This document shows, piece after piece, positions 17,581 through 26,306 of a stretch of DNA of 64,000 nt (positions within the stretch are counted from its first letter, which is position 1; every line of letters begins with the position of its first letter). Both the position numbers and the translations under genes were made by a program. Below the pieces are notes generated by a model. It was given only the letters and a program-made list of their open reading frames with translations, ran no database searches and was not told the DNA's origin. Source of the stretch: DATEPR01 sp036491115 (GTDB lineage: Bacteria > Actinomycetota > Actinomycetes > Mycobacteriales > Pseudonocardiaceae). Where the stretch lies: contig DASXCQ010000097.1 of assembly GCA_036491115.1 (NCBI GenBank), forward strand, positions 145,971-209,970, written 5' to 3'.

Positions 17581-18080
17581 ACCCCGATCCGCTCGGCGAT
17601 CCTGGCCGCCGCCTTGAGGGCCCGGTGCTGCAACACCTTCACGTTGCCCACCGTGACACCCATCGCGCCGGCCGCATCCTTCAGCGAATGGCCGAGGAGA
17701 TAGCGCAGGCGCAGCACCGCTCGGTAGTTCTCCGGCAGTTCGGCGAGTATCCGCTCCGCGTCGGCCAGTCGATCAAGGCCCCCGCCGCTGTCCTCCGGTT
17801 CCGGCTCGGCCAGGTTCTCGTCCAGGGTGGTGATTTCCCGCCCCAGGGTGCGCCGCCAGTGGTCGGCCAGGACCGTGCGGGCGGTCGTGACCAGGTACGA
17901 CCGGACCTCGCGCACCGACGCCGAGGTCCGCAGCGGACCCAGTGCCGCCAGGAACACCTCGGTGGTCAGGTCCTCCGCGTCCGGCCTGCTGCCGACCTTC
18001 GCGAACAGCATCCGGTAGACCCACCCGACGTTGTTCCGGTAGATCGCCTCCCAGTTCGGGTAGGCCTCAGCGCCGACCAT
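17577..18080 (-). CDS. ECF-like sigma-70 family RNA polymerase sigma factor
   Basis: 167 residues. Region 2 is NWEAIYRNNVGWVYRMLFAKVG, with DAEDLTTEVFLAAL as the core 2.2-2.3 part. Region 4 is LPENYRAVLRLRYLLGHSLKDAAGAMGVTVGNVKVLQHRAL, with a clear helix-turn-helix. Start ATG 18080; an upstream frame extension looks non-coding. The stop overlaps the start of the Rieske-protein gene. A secreted small-protein gene lies upstream in the same direction behind a hairpin. Confidence 0.9.
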   Translation of the reverse strand: MVGAEAYPNWEAIYRNNVGWVYRMLFAKVGSRPDAEDLTTEVFLAALGPLRTSASVREVRSYLVTTARTVLADHWRRTLGREITTLDENLAEPEPEDSGGGLDRLADAERILAELPENYRAVLRLRYLLGHSLKDAAGAMGVTVGNVKVLQHRALKAAARIAERIGV

Positions 18081-18193
18081 GCGCAGGCGGGGCGGGTCGG
18101 TTGCCCGCCGTCCGGCCTGTTCGTCCGCTCTCCCGCGTCCCGCCCACACACCTATCCATACGCGCAAGGGTTACACCCCGGCCTGGAATACGG

Positions 18194-18228
18194 CTCGGCC
18201 CGGCCGCGCATCACGCGGCCGGGCCGAG
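18194..18228 (-). terminator. GC-rich hairpin downstream of secreted-protein gene
   Basis: Perfect 15-base arms (CTCGGCCCGGCCGCG and its complement) around a 5-base loop. It lies 20 bp beyond the stop of the leftward secreted-protein gene and before the sigma gene. This probably ends that transcript and isolates the sigma/Rieske unit. Confidence 0.75.
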
Positions 18229-18248
18229 ACTCCCCCGTCAGGTGCGGG

Positions 18249-18716
18249 TCAGTGACCGCACTTGGCCGACGGCGGCGCGAGCGTGACGGTGCCGTCGACG
18301 ACCTCGCCGTTGTCGGTGTCCACCGCATGCGCGGTCATCACCTGGTTGCCCGGCTGGGCCGGCGTCATGCTCATCCCCTTGATGCCGGTCACGTCCGAGA
18401 TCTCGTTCTGGTTCAAGAAGATCACGCCGTTGTCTGCCAGCTGGACCGTCCAGTGCTGACCGACGGCCTCGGTGTTGATCTCGAACTCCTCGCCGACGAC
18501 CACCCCCGGCACCGCGCCGTCGTCGTCGTACATCGACTTGAGCGTGAACGTGGAGCCCAGCGTGCCCACCCCCGACGTGGCCATCGCGGTGCCGCACGGC
18601 CGCCCGCCGCCGCCGTTGCCGCCGCCCTGGCTGGCGTTGGCGGTGGGTCCGGCCAGTACCGTGGCCGCGATGGCGGCACCGATGGCCAGCCCGCTGACCA
18701 GAATCCGCAGACGCAT
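18249..18716 (-). CDS. Secreted small protein, unknown function
   Basis: 155 residues. A Sec signal peptide is clear: short basic start, hydrophobic LVSGLAIGAAIAATVLA, cleavage likely after the Ala in TANA. The mature part has a Gly-rich linker, then a beta-rich domain with one Cys near the start (GRPCGTA) and one near the end (AKCGH), a likely disulfide. ATG 18716 is preceded by AGGAGGA. It is next to the sigma/Rieske pair, so it could be a target, but a hairpin separates them. I do not recognise the family. Confidence 0.75.
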   Translation of the reverse strand: MRLRILVSGLAIGAAIAATVLAGPTANASQGGGNGGGGRPCGTAMATSGVGTLGSTFTLKSMYDDDGAVPGVVVGEEFEINTEAVGQHWTVQLADNGVIFLNQNEISDVTGIKGMSMTPAQPGNQVMTAHAVDTDNGEVVDGTVTLAPPSAKCGH

Positions 18717-18775
18717 GGAAATCCTCCTCCTGCGGTGACGGCAGATGTCCGTCAGCACAGGGATACGTACGCTGG

Positions 18776-19201
18776 TTACGCGAGGAGTTCGCTCAGGATG
18801 CGGGCGAGTTGGGCGCGGTCGTCGGCGGTGAGTTTGGCGAAAACCCTGGCAGATTCGCTGCCGCTGGCCGATCGGATCTGCGCGGCGACGTCCCTGCCGT
18901 GGTCGGTCGGCGTGACCAGGGTCGCACGCCGGTCCTCCGGATCGGGGCTGCGGGCGACGAGTCCCTTGGCGGCCAGGCCGTCCAACACCTCGGTGGTGGA
19001 GCGGGGGGCGATCCGCAGGTGTTCGGACAGTTCGGACGGGCGCAGGGCGGCGTGGTGGGTCAGGACGCGCAGGGCGCGGAACTGGGAGGGTGTGAGGTCC
19101 CAGCGCGCCAGCGACTCGGCCGACACCTTGCGCAGCAGCCGGGCCACCGACCGGAAGGCGTCCGCGAGTGAGTCGTCCCGGTCCTCCGCGGAGTTCGTCA
19201 C
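18776..19201 (-). CDS. MarR family transcriptional regulator
   Basis: 141 residues from GTG 19201. The winged helix is WDLTPSQFRALRVLTHHAALRPSELSEHL, with recognition helix APRSTTEVLDGLAAKGLV. The wing is SPDPEDRRATLVTPT with the DRR signature of the family. It should dimerise and repress its own gene and the divergent ABC exporter gene until a ligand, often a phenolic or drug, binds. Palindromes fill the 81 bp between the two starts. Confidence 0.9.
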   Translation of the reverse strand: MTNSAEDRDDSLADAFRSVARLLRKVSAESLARWDLTPSQFRALRVLTHHAALRPSELSEHLRIAPRSTTEVLDGLAAKGLVARSPDPEDRRATLVTPTDHGRDVAAQIRSASGSESARVFAKLTADDRAQLARILSELLA

Positions 19202-19210
19202 GGGAATAGC

Positions 19211-19258
19211 GTAACCACAACTCCCGTTGTAGCCTCATAGTGAGGTTACCTCAGTAAC
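19211..19258. promoter_or_regulatory. Operator array between marR-like and ABC exporter genes
   Basis: Three inverted repeats lie end to end: ACAAC-N4-GTTGT (19217-19230), CCTCA-N3-TGAGG (19233-19245) and GTTAC-N4-GTAAC (19245-19258). A longer outer repeat, GTAACC...GGTTAC (19211-19249), spans the first two. The location between divergent regulator and target genes is the classic place for MarR operators. Which repeat is the true site cannot be decided by eye. Confidence 0.65.
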
Positions 19259-19282
19259 ATCCTCGATGATGGGAGCACCCAC

Positions 19283-21103
19283 TTGGCAGCACCACCACAG
19301 ACCCAGGAGCGCGAGGCAGGCCACGCCGGCCGCACGCGCTCGTCCCAGACCGTCACCGCGACCGAGAAGGCCCAGGCCCGCGAGGTGTCCCTGCGCCGGA
19401 TCGGTTTACTCTTCGTGCCCTATCGATGGCAGCTGTCCGTCGTCGTCCTCATGATCGTGGCCTCCTCGCTGGTGGGCCTGGCGTCGCCGTTCCTGCTGCG
19501 TGCCGTGATCGACGACGCCCTGCCGCACCGCGACGTCCGCCTGCTGGTGGAACTGGTCGCCGGCATGGTGGCCGTGGCCGCGTTGACCTCGGCGTTCGGC
19601 GTCGTCCAGACGTGGATCAACACCAAGGTCGGCCAGCACCTGATGCACGGCCTGCGCACTCGCGTGTTCGAACACCTGCAGCGGCAGTCCATCGCGTTCT
19701 TCACCCGCACCCGCACCGGCGAGGTGCAGTCCCGCATCACCAACGACATCGGCGGCATGCAGTCCGTCGTGACCTCCACCGCCGCCTCGATCGCGGCCAA
19801 CCTGACCACCGTCGTCGCCACCGCGGCGGCCATGGCGGCACTGTCCTGGCAGCTCTCGCTGATCTCGCTGGTCGTCATGCCGCCCGCCGCCTACCTCACC
19901 CGCAAGGTCGCCAGGATGCGGCGCCGCATCACCACCGAGCAGCAGCGCGAACTGGCCAACCTCAACGTGGTCGTCGAGGAAGGGCTGTCCATCAACGGCG
20001 TCCAGCTCGCCAAGACGATGGGCACCGGACCGTCCCTGGTGCGGCGGTTCACCCGGTCGTCGGCCGCCCTGATCGACCTGGAGCTGCGCTCCAACCTGGC
20101 GGGCCGCTGGCGGATGGCGTGGCTGAGCATCATCTTCGCCGCCATCCCGGCGATCATCTACCTGTCCGCCGGGCTGCCGATCACCGCGGGCGCCATGACC
20201 ATCGGAACGCTGATCGCGTTCACCACCCTGCAGAACACGCTGTTCCGGCCGCTGACCGGCCTGCTCAACACGAGCGTCTCGGTGATCAGCTCGCTGGCGC
20301 TGTTCGCCCGCATCTTCGAGTACCTCGACCTGCCCGTCGACATCGACGACCCGGCCGACCCGGTGGACCTCGACCCGCCGACGGTCGCCGGACACGTCCG
20401 GTTCGACCAGGTCGGCTTCACCTATCCCGGCGCCGACCGTGCCGCGCTCACCGACGTCGACCTCGACGTACCCGCGGGCAGCACACTCGCGCTGGTCGGC
20501 GAGACCGGATCGGGCAAGACCACGCTCGCGTCGCTGGTCGCCCGCCTGTACGACCCGACGCAGGGCACCATCACGATCGACGGCGTCGACGTCCGCCGGA
20601 TGCGGCTGGCCGACCTGGCCAGGATCGTCGGCGTGGTGAGCCAGGAGACCTACCTGCTGCACACCACGGTGCGCGAGAACCTGCGCTACGCCAAGCCGGA
20701 CGCCACCGACGCGGACATCGAGCAGGCCGCCGCGGCCGCGCAGATCCACGAACTGATCAGCAGCCTGCCCGACGGCTACGACACCATGGTCGGTTCACGC
20801 GGTCACCGGTTCTCCGGCGGTGAGAAGCAACGCATCGCCATCGCCCGCACCCTGCTGCGCGACCCCAGGGTGCTCGTCCTGGACGAGGCCACCAGCGCAC
20901 TGGACAACGAGACGGAACGTGCCGTCCAGCAGGCGTTCGACACCCTTGCCGAGGGGCGCACCACGATCACCATCGCCCACCGCCTGTCCACCGTGCGGGA
21001 CGCCGACCAGATCGCCGTGCTCGACCACGGTCAGGTCATCGAGGTGGGCACGCACGCGACCCTGCTGGCCGACAACGGCCACTACGCGGCGCTCGCCGCC
21101 TGA
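19283..21103 (+). CDS. ABC multidrug-type exporter, fused TMD-NBD half transporter
   Basis: 606 residues from TTG 19283, which has GGGAG 7 bp upstream. The six-helix exporter membrane domain covers about residues 48-330. The nucleotide-binding domain follows with Walker A GETGSGKTT, signature FSGGEKQR, Walker B VLVLDEATSALD and H-loop TIAHRLST. The set is complete, so a homodimer would be active. Under a divergent MarR regulator it is probably a drug or lipid exporter. Its 3' end overlaps the convergent MFS gene by 22 bp. Confidence 0.92.
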   Translation: MAAPPQTQEREAGHAGRTRSSQTVTATEKAQAREVSLRRIGLLFVPYRWQLSVVVLMIVASSLVGLASPFLLRAVIDDALPHRDVRLLVELVAGMVAVAALTSAFGVVQTWINTKVGQHLMHGLRTRVFEHLQRQSIAFFTRTRTGEVQSRITNDIGGMQSVVTSTAASIAANLTTVVATAAAMAALSWQLSLISLVVMPPAAYLTRKVARMRRRITTEQQRELANLNVVVEEGLSINGVQLAKTMGTGPSLVRRFTRSSAALIDLELRSNLAGRWRMAWLSIIFAAIPAIIYLSAGLPITAGAMTIGTLIAFTTLQNTLFRPLTGLLNTSVSVISSLALFARIFEYLDLPVDIDDPADPVDLDPPTVAGHVRFDQVGFTYPGADRAALTDVDLDVPAGSTLALVGETGSGKTTLASLVARLYDPTQGTITIDGVDVRRMRLADLARIVGVVSQETYLLHTTVRENLRYAKPDATDADIEQAAAAAQIHELISSLPDGYDTMVGSRGHRFSGGEKQRIAIARTLLRDPRVLVLDEATSALDNETERAVQQAFDTLAEGRTTITIAHRLSTVRDADQIAVLDHGQVIEVGTHATLLADNGHYAALAA

Positions 21104-22314
21104 TCGGACGCGGTCCGTGCGACCGGTTCCGGTCGGGGCGGGCGGCGCAGTGCGGTGAGGACCGCCGCGGCGGCGACCAGCACGGCGACGACGGCGTCGT
21201 AGACCAACGCGGTGTCCCGGATGCCGAAGTGCTGGTCGGCCAGGCCCGCGATCAGGGCCGGCAGGCTGAACGACAGGTAGGCCACGACGAAGATCGCGGC
21301 CACCAGGCCGGCACGGTCGTCAGGGGCGACGACGGCGGTCAGCATGCGGTAGGCACCGCTCCAGACACCGCCGAACCCGACACCGGCCACCGCGGTGCCC
21401 AGCAGGAACAGGCCGGACACGGACCCCGCGATCGCGCCGAACGTGAGCGCCGCGCCGACGACCAGGGCACCAGAGCCGCTCACCACGCCGGCTCTCGGCG
21501 TGATCCGCGCGGCCGCCACCGCGCCACAGCTGCCCAGCCCGGCCAGCAGGAATGCCGCCAGCCCGCCCCACAGCAGGTTGGTCGATCCGACCAGGTTCGC
21601 GGCCAGCTTCGGGCCCAACGAGAGGTAGAGCGCGCTCAGCGCCCACCCGCCGACCACGGACGGCAGCACCGTGACGAAGGTGGCCCGGGTGTCGGGAGGC
21701 ACCCGCACCGCGGGCCGCAGCGAACGCAGCCACCCCGGGCGCAGGACACCGGGTTCGGGCACGACAGCCAGCGCGAGCATGCCGACCACGAACGCCGCCA
21801 GCAGCAGCCACCAGACCAGGTGCGTCGGCGCCGGCCCGTACTGCGCGAGCGCGCTGACCGCGATCGCGCCCAGGCCCAGGCCCAGCGACGGGGACGCGCT
21901 GGTGAGCACGCCGGCCCTGCTGGTGCCCGGCTGCTGCAACTCGAGCAGGGCGGCGCCGATGGCCCCGGTGGCCAGGCCGACGCTGACCCCTTGCAGTGCC
22001 CTGGCCAGGTACAGCGCGCCGACGCCGGCCGCCAGCAGCCACACCACGCAGGCGAGCGCGTTGATCGCGAGGCCGGCGATGATGACCGGCCGCCTGCCGA
22101 CGTGGTCGGACAGCCTGCCCAGCACCAGCAGCGTCACCAGGAGGGTCAGGGCGTACACCGCGAAGACCGCGGTGGCCGTCGCCGTGGAGAAGTGGAAGTT
22201 CGCCTGGTAGACGCCATACAGCGGGGTCGGCGCCGCGCTGCAGAACAGCAGCAGGAAGAACACCGCCGCGACCGTCCAGAAGGCGGCCTGACGGGACATC
22301 CGTGGTGACCTCAT
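21082..22314 (-). CDS. MFS transporter
   Basis: 410 residues with twelve predicted helices. The loop 2-3 motif is GRLSDHVGRRPVIIAGL, the MFS motif A. TPLYGVYQANF in the first helix is common in the actinobacterial group of drug or sugar efflux MFS proteins. Start ATG 22314 has GGGAGG 5 bp upstream; a longer in-frame start at 22368 is less likely. The 3' end overlaps the ABC exporter gene on the other strand. Confidence 0.88.
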   Translation of the reverse strand: MRSPRMSRQAAFWTVAAVFFLLLFCSAAPTPLYGVYQANFHFSTATATAVFAVYALTLLVTLLVLGRLSDHVGRRPVIIAGLAINALACVVWLLAAGVGALYLARALQGVSVGLATGAIGAALLELQQPGTSRAGVLTSASPSLGLGLGAIAVSALAQYGPAPTHLVWWLLLAAFVVGMLALAVVPEPGVLRPGWLRSLRPAVRVPPDTRATFVTVLPSVVGGWALSALYLSLGPKLAANLVGSTNLLWGGLAAFLLAGLGSCGAVAAARITPRAGVVSGSGALVVGAALTFGAIAGSVSGLFLLGTAVAGVGFGGVWSGAYRMLTAVVAPDDRAGLVAAIFVVAYLSFSLPALIAGLADQHFGIRDTALVYDAVVAVLVAAAAVLTALRRPPRPEPVARTASDQAASAA

Positions 22315-22414
22315 CACGACCTCCCTCGACACGTTCCGATCAACGCTACGGCCGGCCACCGACACCACCCCGCCGCCATCTCACGTGGTGGAGCGGCCGA
22401 TCTCGCGGGAATAG

Positions 22415-23134
22415 CTAGGCCTGCGGCGCCACGAGTGCGTCGGACTGGTGCGCCCGGCGCAGCGACTCGGCGACGAAGCCGCTCGCCCTGAGCTGTTCCA
22501 CCAGCTCACGCAGGAACGCGACCGTCGCCGGGCCCCGCGACTTCGTGGTGCCGACGGCCTGCCGGATCCGCATGAACGCCCCGTCGACCAGACGGAACTC
22601 GGGCCGGGCGGCGACCAGTTCGGTCATCGGCTGCCGGATGCCGGCCACGACCTCCAGTCCCTGGTCGAGGAACTCGTCGATCCCGTCGTCGCCGCGCACC
22701 AGGGTCGCGTGCCGCAGTGTGCGGGTGAGGAACAGGTCGTAGGCGGAGCCCTGGTTCACGCCGACCCGGACGCCGGGCCGGTCGACGTCCTCGATCGCGC
22801 CGATGGCCGAGTCCTGCGGCACCGCGTACACGCCCTCGATCTCCACATAGGGCGCGGTGAACGTCACCGACTCCTCGCGCTTCGGGTCGACGGCCAGGAA
22901 GCACAGGTCCGCCCGGCCGGTCGCCATCGCCTCGTAGGACTTGCGTGCCGCGTCGAAGCACAGCAACTCCACCGGCACGCCCAGCCGCCGTCCGATCTCC
23001 CGCGCCAGGTCGACGGTCACGCCGGTGGGCGCGTCCGGCGTGCCCTGGACCAGCACCGGGTTGCCCTGGTTGATGCTCGCCCGCAGCGCACCCGTCGGCG
23101 CCAGGTCCGTCACGATGTCAGCAGTGATCTCCAC
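22415..23134 (-). CDS. Periplasmic-binding-like (SBP_bac_3) domain protein without signal peptide
   Basis: 239 residues from GTG 23134. The fold is that of amino-acid ABC binding proteins: LRASINQGNPVL at the start, then GRADLCFLAVDPKREESVTFTAPYVEIEG in two pieces, and GVRVGVNQGSAYDLFL for domain 2. No signal peptide or lipobox is present and no permease or ATPase gene is adjacent. It is therefore likely a cytoplasmic ligand-binding or catalytic derivative. The reading frame stays open upstream into the neighbouring MFS remnant, but the GTG gives the natural N-terminus. Confidence 0.75.
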   Translation of the reverse strand: MEITADIVTDLAPTGALRASINQGNPVLVQGTPDAPTGVTVDLAREIGRRLGVPVELLCFDAARKSYEAMATGRADLCFLAVDPKREESVTFTAPYVEIEGVYAVPQDSAIGAIEDVDRPGVRVGVNQGSAYDLFLTRTLRHATLVRGDDGIDEFLDQGLEVVAGIRQPMTELVAARPEFRLVDGAFMRIRQAVGTTKSRGPATVAFLRELVEQLRASGFVAESLRRAHQSDALVAPQA

Positions 23135-23175
23135 CCGACCGACAGTAGGGCGTTCACCTGCGCGGCGGCTGTGAT

Positions 23176-24265
23176 TCAGACCTCCCATTCGGCCGGCAGG
23201 GTGCGCTGGAAGCGCAGCGGCGAGACCACCGGGACGACGATCGCGCCCGACGTCACGACGACTCCCAGCCACAGCGCCACCGGGATGGACCACACGTTCG
23301 CCACGACACCGGCGAGCAATCCGCCCAACGGCGTCGCGCCCTGGGTGACCACGCTGTTGGCGGCCGATACCCGGCCCAGGTACTCGATCGACGTGACCCG
23401 CGCGCAACCCGGCCGCGGCGACCGACCGGCCGACGATGACGAACGCGATCAGCACCTCGGCGCTCCCGACCAGCGGCACGGCCGCCGACGGGAACACGGC
23501 GGCCAGCGGCGCGGGCAGCACGGCGACCGGCGCGAGCGCGGAGAACAGGACCGTCATCCGGATCTCACCGAACCGGCGGCGCAACGCGGGGCACACCAGC
23601 GAGGCAGCCACCCCGGACACCGCGCCCAGCGACGACAGCAAGCCGAACACCCAGGACGCCACACCGATCCGGTCCAGCAGGAACAACGGCAGCATCGACA
23701 GGAAGATGCCGGCACCGACGTTGACCAGCGCCGCCTGCGACAGGAACAGGCGCAGCAACGGATGACCGAACAGCAGGCGCAGCCCGTCGACGATCTCGCG
23801 GCGGAAGTTCCGGGTCTGCAGCCGGGCGTTCGCGTCCGAGATCGCGCGTTTGGGCAGCATCTTGGGGCAGCACGCTGGTGTGCGCGACATCGAAGAAGAC
23901 CCCGGCCACGCTGAGCACCAGCGCGGCCGCGACGAGCTGGCCGATGGTCAGCACGCCCAGCACATAGCCGATCGGGATGCTGCCGAACGCCACCGCGTCG
24001 GCCGCGTCGGCACTGATCAGCACGGTTTCCTGGGCCACCGGTCGATCCACACCCCGGCTGGCAGGCCGACCAGCAGGTAGCCCAGACGGCTGCACACGAA
24101 GATCAGGCTCAGCTGCAACGGCTGCGCGTGCAGCAGGGTCACCGCCGTCACCGACAGCGCGAAGCCGGCGACCTGCGCCGCCGAGTCCCGGAAGCCGTTG
24201 GCGATCCACAGCCGCAGGAAGCCCGGATCGCGCAACACGCGGAACCGGTCCTCGACGGTGGCCAT
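23176..24265 (-). pseudogene. MFS transporter with three frameshifts
   Basis: The protein can be followed from ATG 24265 to the TGA at 23176 only by changing frame three times. After WIDRWPRKP (near 24024) one base is missing before VLISADAADAV. After FFDVAHTSVLP (near 23866) one extra C precedes KMLPKRAISD. After VIVGRSVAAA (near 23406) the frame shifts again before VTSIEYLG. Between these the MFS helices are well preserved. Either the gene decayed recently or the assembly has indels in G/C runs. Family: MFS_3-like (enterobactin/macrolide exporter type). Confidence 0.8.
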
Positions 24266-24401
24266 GGAGTCGTCCTTCCGCCGGGCGTCGGTGCCGCAAG
24301 ATCCACGGTATCGGGCGCGCGGGGCGGTGGGCGGGCGATGATCACGCCGTCAGCGAACCCATCGGGGATGATTCCGTCGTGATGCGGCGTTGCGGACGGA
24401 C

Positions 24402-24797
24402 ATGAGCGACATCCACTTCGACGAGCGCATCCGCACGCTGCTCGACGGACCCAACGTGGCGACCGTGGCCACACTGGCCGCGGACGGCAGCCCGCACACC
24501 TCGGTGGTGTGGATCCTCCGCGACGGCGACACCGTCCTGTTCTCCACGACGGCGAACCGGCAGAAGGCGCGCAACCTGCGGCGCGATCCGCGGATCAGCC
24601 TGACCGTGTTCGCCTCGGACAACCCGTATCGGTCGGTGGACATCCGAGGAACGGTGGAGCTGACCGAGGACGCGGAGAAGTCGCTGCCGGCGCAGCTGTC
24701 CCAGAAGTACCTCGGCGAGGCGCCGCCCGCGGAACCGGCCGACGTCCGCCGGTTCATCGTCCGCGTCACTCCGGGCAAGATCACCGGCTTCGCGTAA
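24402..24797 (+). CDS. PPOX-type F420/FMN-dependent oxidoreductase
   Basis: 131 residues with the split-barrel fold. VATVATLAADGSPHTSVVWI is the first strand pair and TTANRQKARNLRRDPRISLTV the cofactor phosphate-binding segment. The short pattern matches the Rv1155/Rv3369-like F420-binding family, which reduces or binds deazaflavin cofactors. ATG 24402 is chosen over an upstream TTG at 24390. It is convergent with the next gene, four bases apart. Confidence 0.85.
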   Translation: MSDIHFDERIRTLLDGPNVATVATLAADGSPHTSVVWILRDGDTVLFSTTANRQKARNLRRDPRISLTVFASDNPYRSVDIRGTVELTEDAEKSLPAQLSQKYLGEAPPAEPADVRRFIVRVTPGKITGFA

Positions 24798-24801
24798 CCG
24801 G

Positions 24802-25431
24802 TCAGACGATCATCGACGGCCACGGCCAGCGGCGGACCCGGTAGGGCAGCCACCACGCCAGGTCACCCGCCTGGCCGGCCAATCCCTCCTCGACGAACGC
24901 GCCGATGACCTCCGCGGGCAGTTCCGCGACCGGCGCACCGCGGAGCAGGGCGTCGATGGTGGCCAGGTAGGCCGGGTCGTCCACCACGAACCGGGACAGC
25001 GAGCCGTTGCGCCGGTCGCGGACCTCGATGAAGCCAGGGCCCTGCCGGTAGGCGCATTTGCACAGGTAGAAGGTCTCCCGCCAGGTGCTGAGGATCTCGT
25101 CGGCGTCCGGCTCGCCGAGCAGTTCCGCCGGTGGGTACAGGTAGTTGAGCCGCTGCCAGATGTCGACGTGCTCACCCAGCCGCAACCGCCAGTCCGCGGC
25201 CACCGACCAGCTGGCCAGCTCGCGCAGCAGGATCATCGCCCACACGATGGTCCGCTGGCCCATGCCACCGGTGAGGTCGACCGGGCTGCTCAGGCCGATC
25301 CGCCGCGCACCCTGCCGGTACAGGTCGGCGGCCAGCGCGATCGGGTCACCGGTGGCCGGCAACTCCCCCATCGCCATGCCCGGCTCGTCGAGCACGTCGG
25401 TGTCGTGGTCGCGCCACAGCCGCAGTGTCAA
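24802..25431 (-). CDS. Unknown protein translationally coupled to short MFS permease
   Basis: 209 residues from TTG 25431, which overlaps the TGA of the upstream permease gene. The sequence is compact and globular. Notable segments are ADLYRQGARRIGLSSPVDLTG, LASWSVAADWRLRLGEHVD and ETFYLCKCAYRQGPGFIEVRD; a Cys-x-Cys is the only metal-like motif. It resembles a DUF5825-type family I associate loosely with radical-SAM peptide-modification clusters; that link is uncertain and no radical SAM gene is nearby. Function unassigned. Confidence 0.65.
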   Translation of the reverse strand: MTLRLWRDHDTDVLDEPGMAMGELPATGDPIALAADLYRQGARRIGLSSPVDLTGGMGQRTIVWAMILLRELASWSVAADWRLRLGEHVDIWQRLNYLYPPAELLGEPDADEILSTWRETFYLCKCAYRQGPGFIEVRDRRNGSLSRFVVDDPAYLATIDALLRGAPVAELPAEVIGAFVEEGLAGQAGDLAWWLPYRVRRWPWPSMIV

Positions 25432-26306
25432 GGGCGACGCGCGCCGGCCCGGACCCGGCTCAGCACGCGGGGGGCGAGCAGCGCGCCGATCAGGCCGGCG
25501 ACACCGGCCATGGTCAGCACGGCACCGATCGACGCCGCCGAGTCACCGCGCAGCCGGGCCACCAGGATCACTTCCAGGCTCAGCGCGCCGAAGACCAGGT
25601 TCACCCCGCCGGCCCACACCGCGACGAACCGCAGGAACGGCCGTTGCCGGACGAACCGGAGGCCCTCGCGCAGATCCCGGCCGAACGTCGGCGCCGGTCC
25701 GGACTCCCGGTCCGGGCGCAGGCCGGCCCGGATGGACCCGACGCAGACCGAGGCGATCACGTAGGACACGGCGTCGACCAGGAACGGCGCCCACGCGGCC
25801 AGCGAGAAGAGCCCGCCGCCCAGCCCGGGACCGACCAGCCGCGCCGCCTGCTCCCTGGACTGGAGGGCACCGAGTGCGCGTTCCGGCTCGTCCATCGGCA
25901 GCACCGACCTGATGGCGCCCGCGGCCGCTGCCGCGTAGCAGGCGGTCGCCATTCCCTCGACCACGGCCGCGCAGAACAGCAGGATCAGCGAGGCCGTGTG
26001 GGTGGCGACGCCCGCGGCGACCGCACCCATCGCGCAGCCGGCCACCAGCGCCGACACCACCAGCATCGACCTGCGGGAATGCCGATCGGCGACGACGCCG
26101 GCAAACGGGGTGAGCACCAGGTCGGCCACAGCGGCGGCGGTGCCGAGGACCCCGGCCGTCAACGCCGATCCGCCGACGGCGAGCACCAGGATCGGCAGGG
26201 CCAGGCCGCTGGCCTGGGAGCCGAACTCGTTCACCGCTCCGGCCAACCAGAACAGCCGAAAATCGCGGCGCCGCATCGTGTCGGGCGCGATGTCCCGCGC
26301 TGTCAT
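25428..26306 (-). CDS. MFS permease, short (C-terminally truncated)
   Basis: About 292 residues from ATG 26306. The protein follows the MFS_3 pattern: RLFWLAGAVNEFGSQASGLALP for helix 1, then VADRHSRRSMLVVSALVAG for motif A. It continues to helix 8 or 9 (VLTMAGVAGLIGALLAPRVL) and stops. Family members have about 400 residues and twelve helices, so roughly three helices are missing. Directly coupled to the next gene by a 4-bp overlap. Either a natural short form or a truncated transporter. Confidence 0.7.
   Translation of the reverse strand: MTARDIAPDTMRRRDFRLFWLAGAVNEFGSQASGLALPILVLAVGGSALTAGVLGTAAAVADLVLTPFAGVVADRHSRRSMLVVSALVAGCAMGAVAAGVATHTASLILLFCAAVVEGMATACYAAAAAGAIRSVLPMDEPERALGALQSREQAARLVGPGLGGGLFSLAAWAPFLVDAVSYVIASVCVGSIRAGLRPDRESGPAPTFGRDLREGLRFVRQRPFLRFVAVWAGGVNLVFGALSLEVILVARLRGDSAASIGAVLTMAGVAGLIGALLAPRVLSRVRAGARRP

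Noticed and set aside
22415..23890. Apparent fusion of MFS and solute-binding protein
   Set aside because: The MFS remnant happens to run in frame into the binding-protein gene after a frameshift; the intervening residues are nonsense-like and a GTG start begins the second protein.
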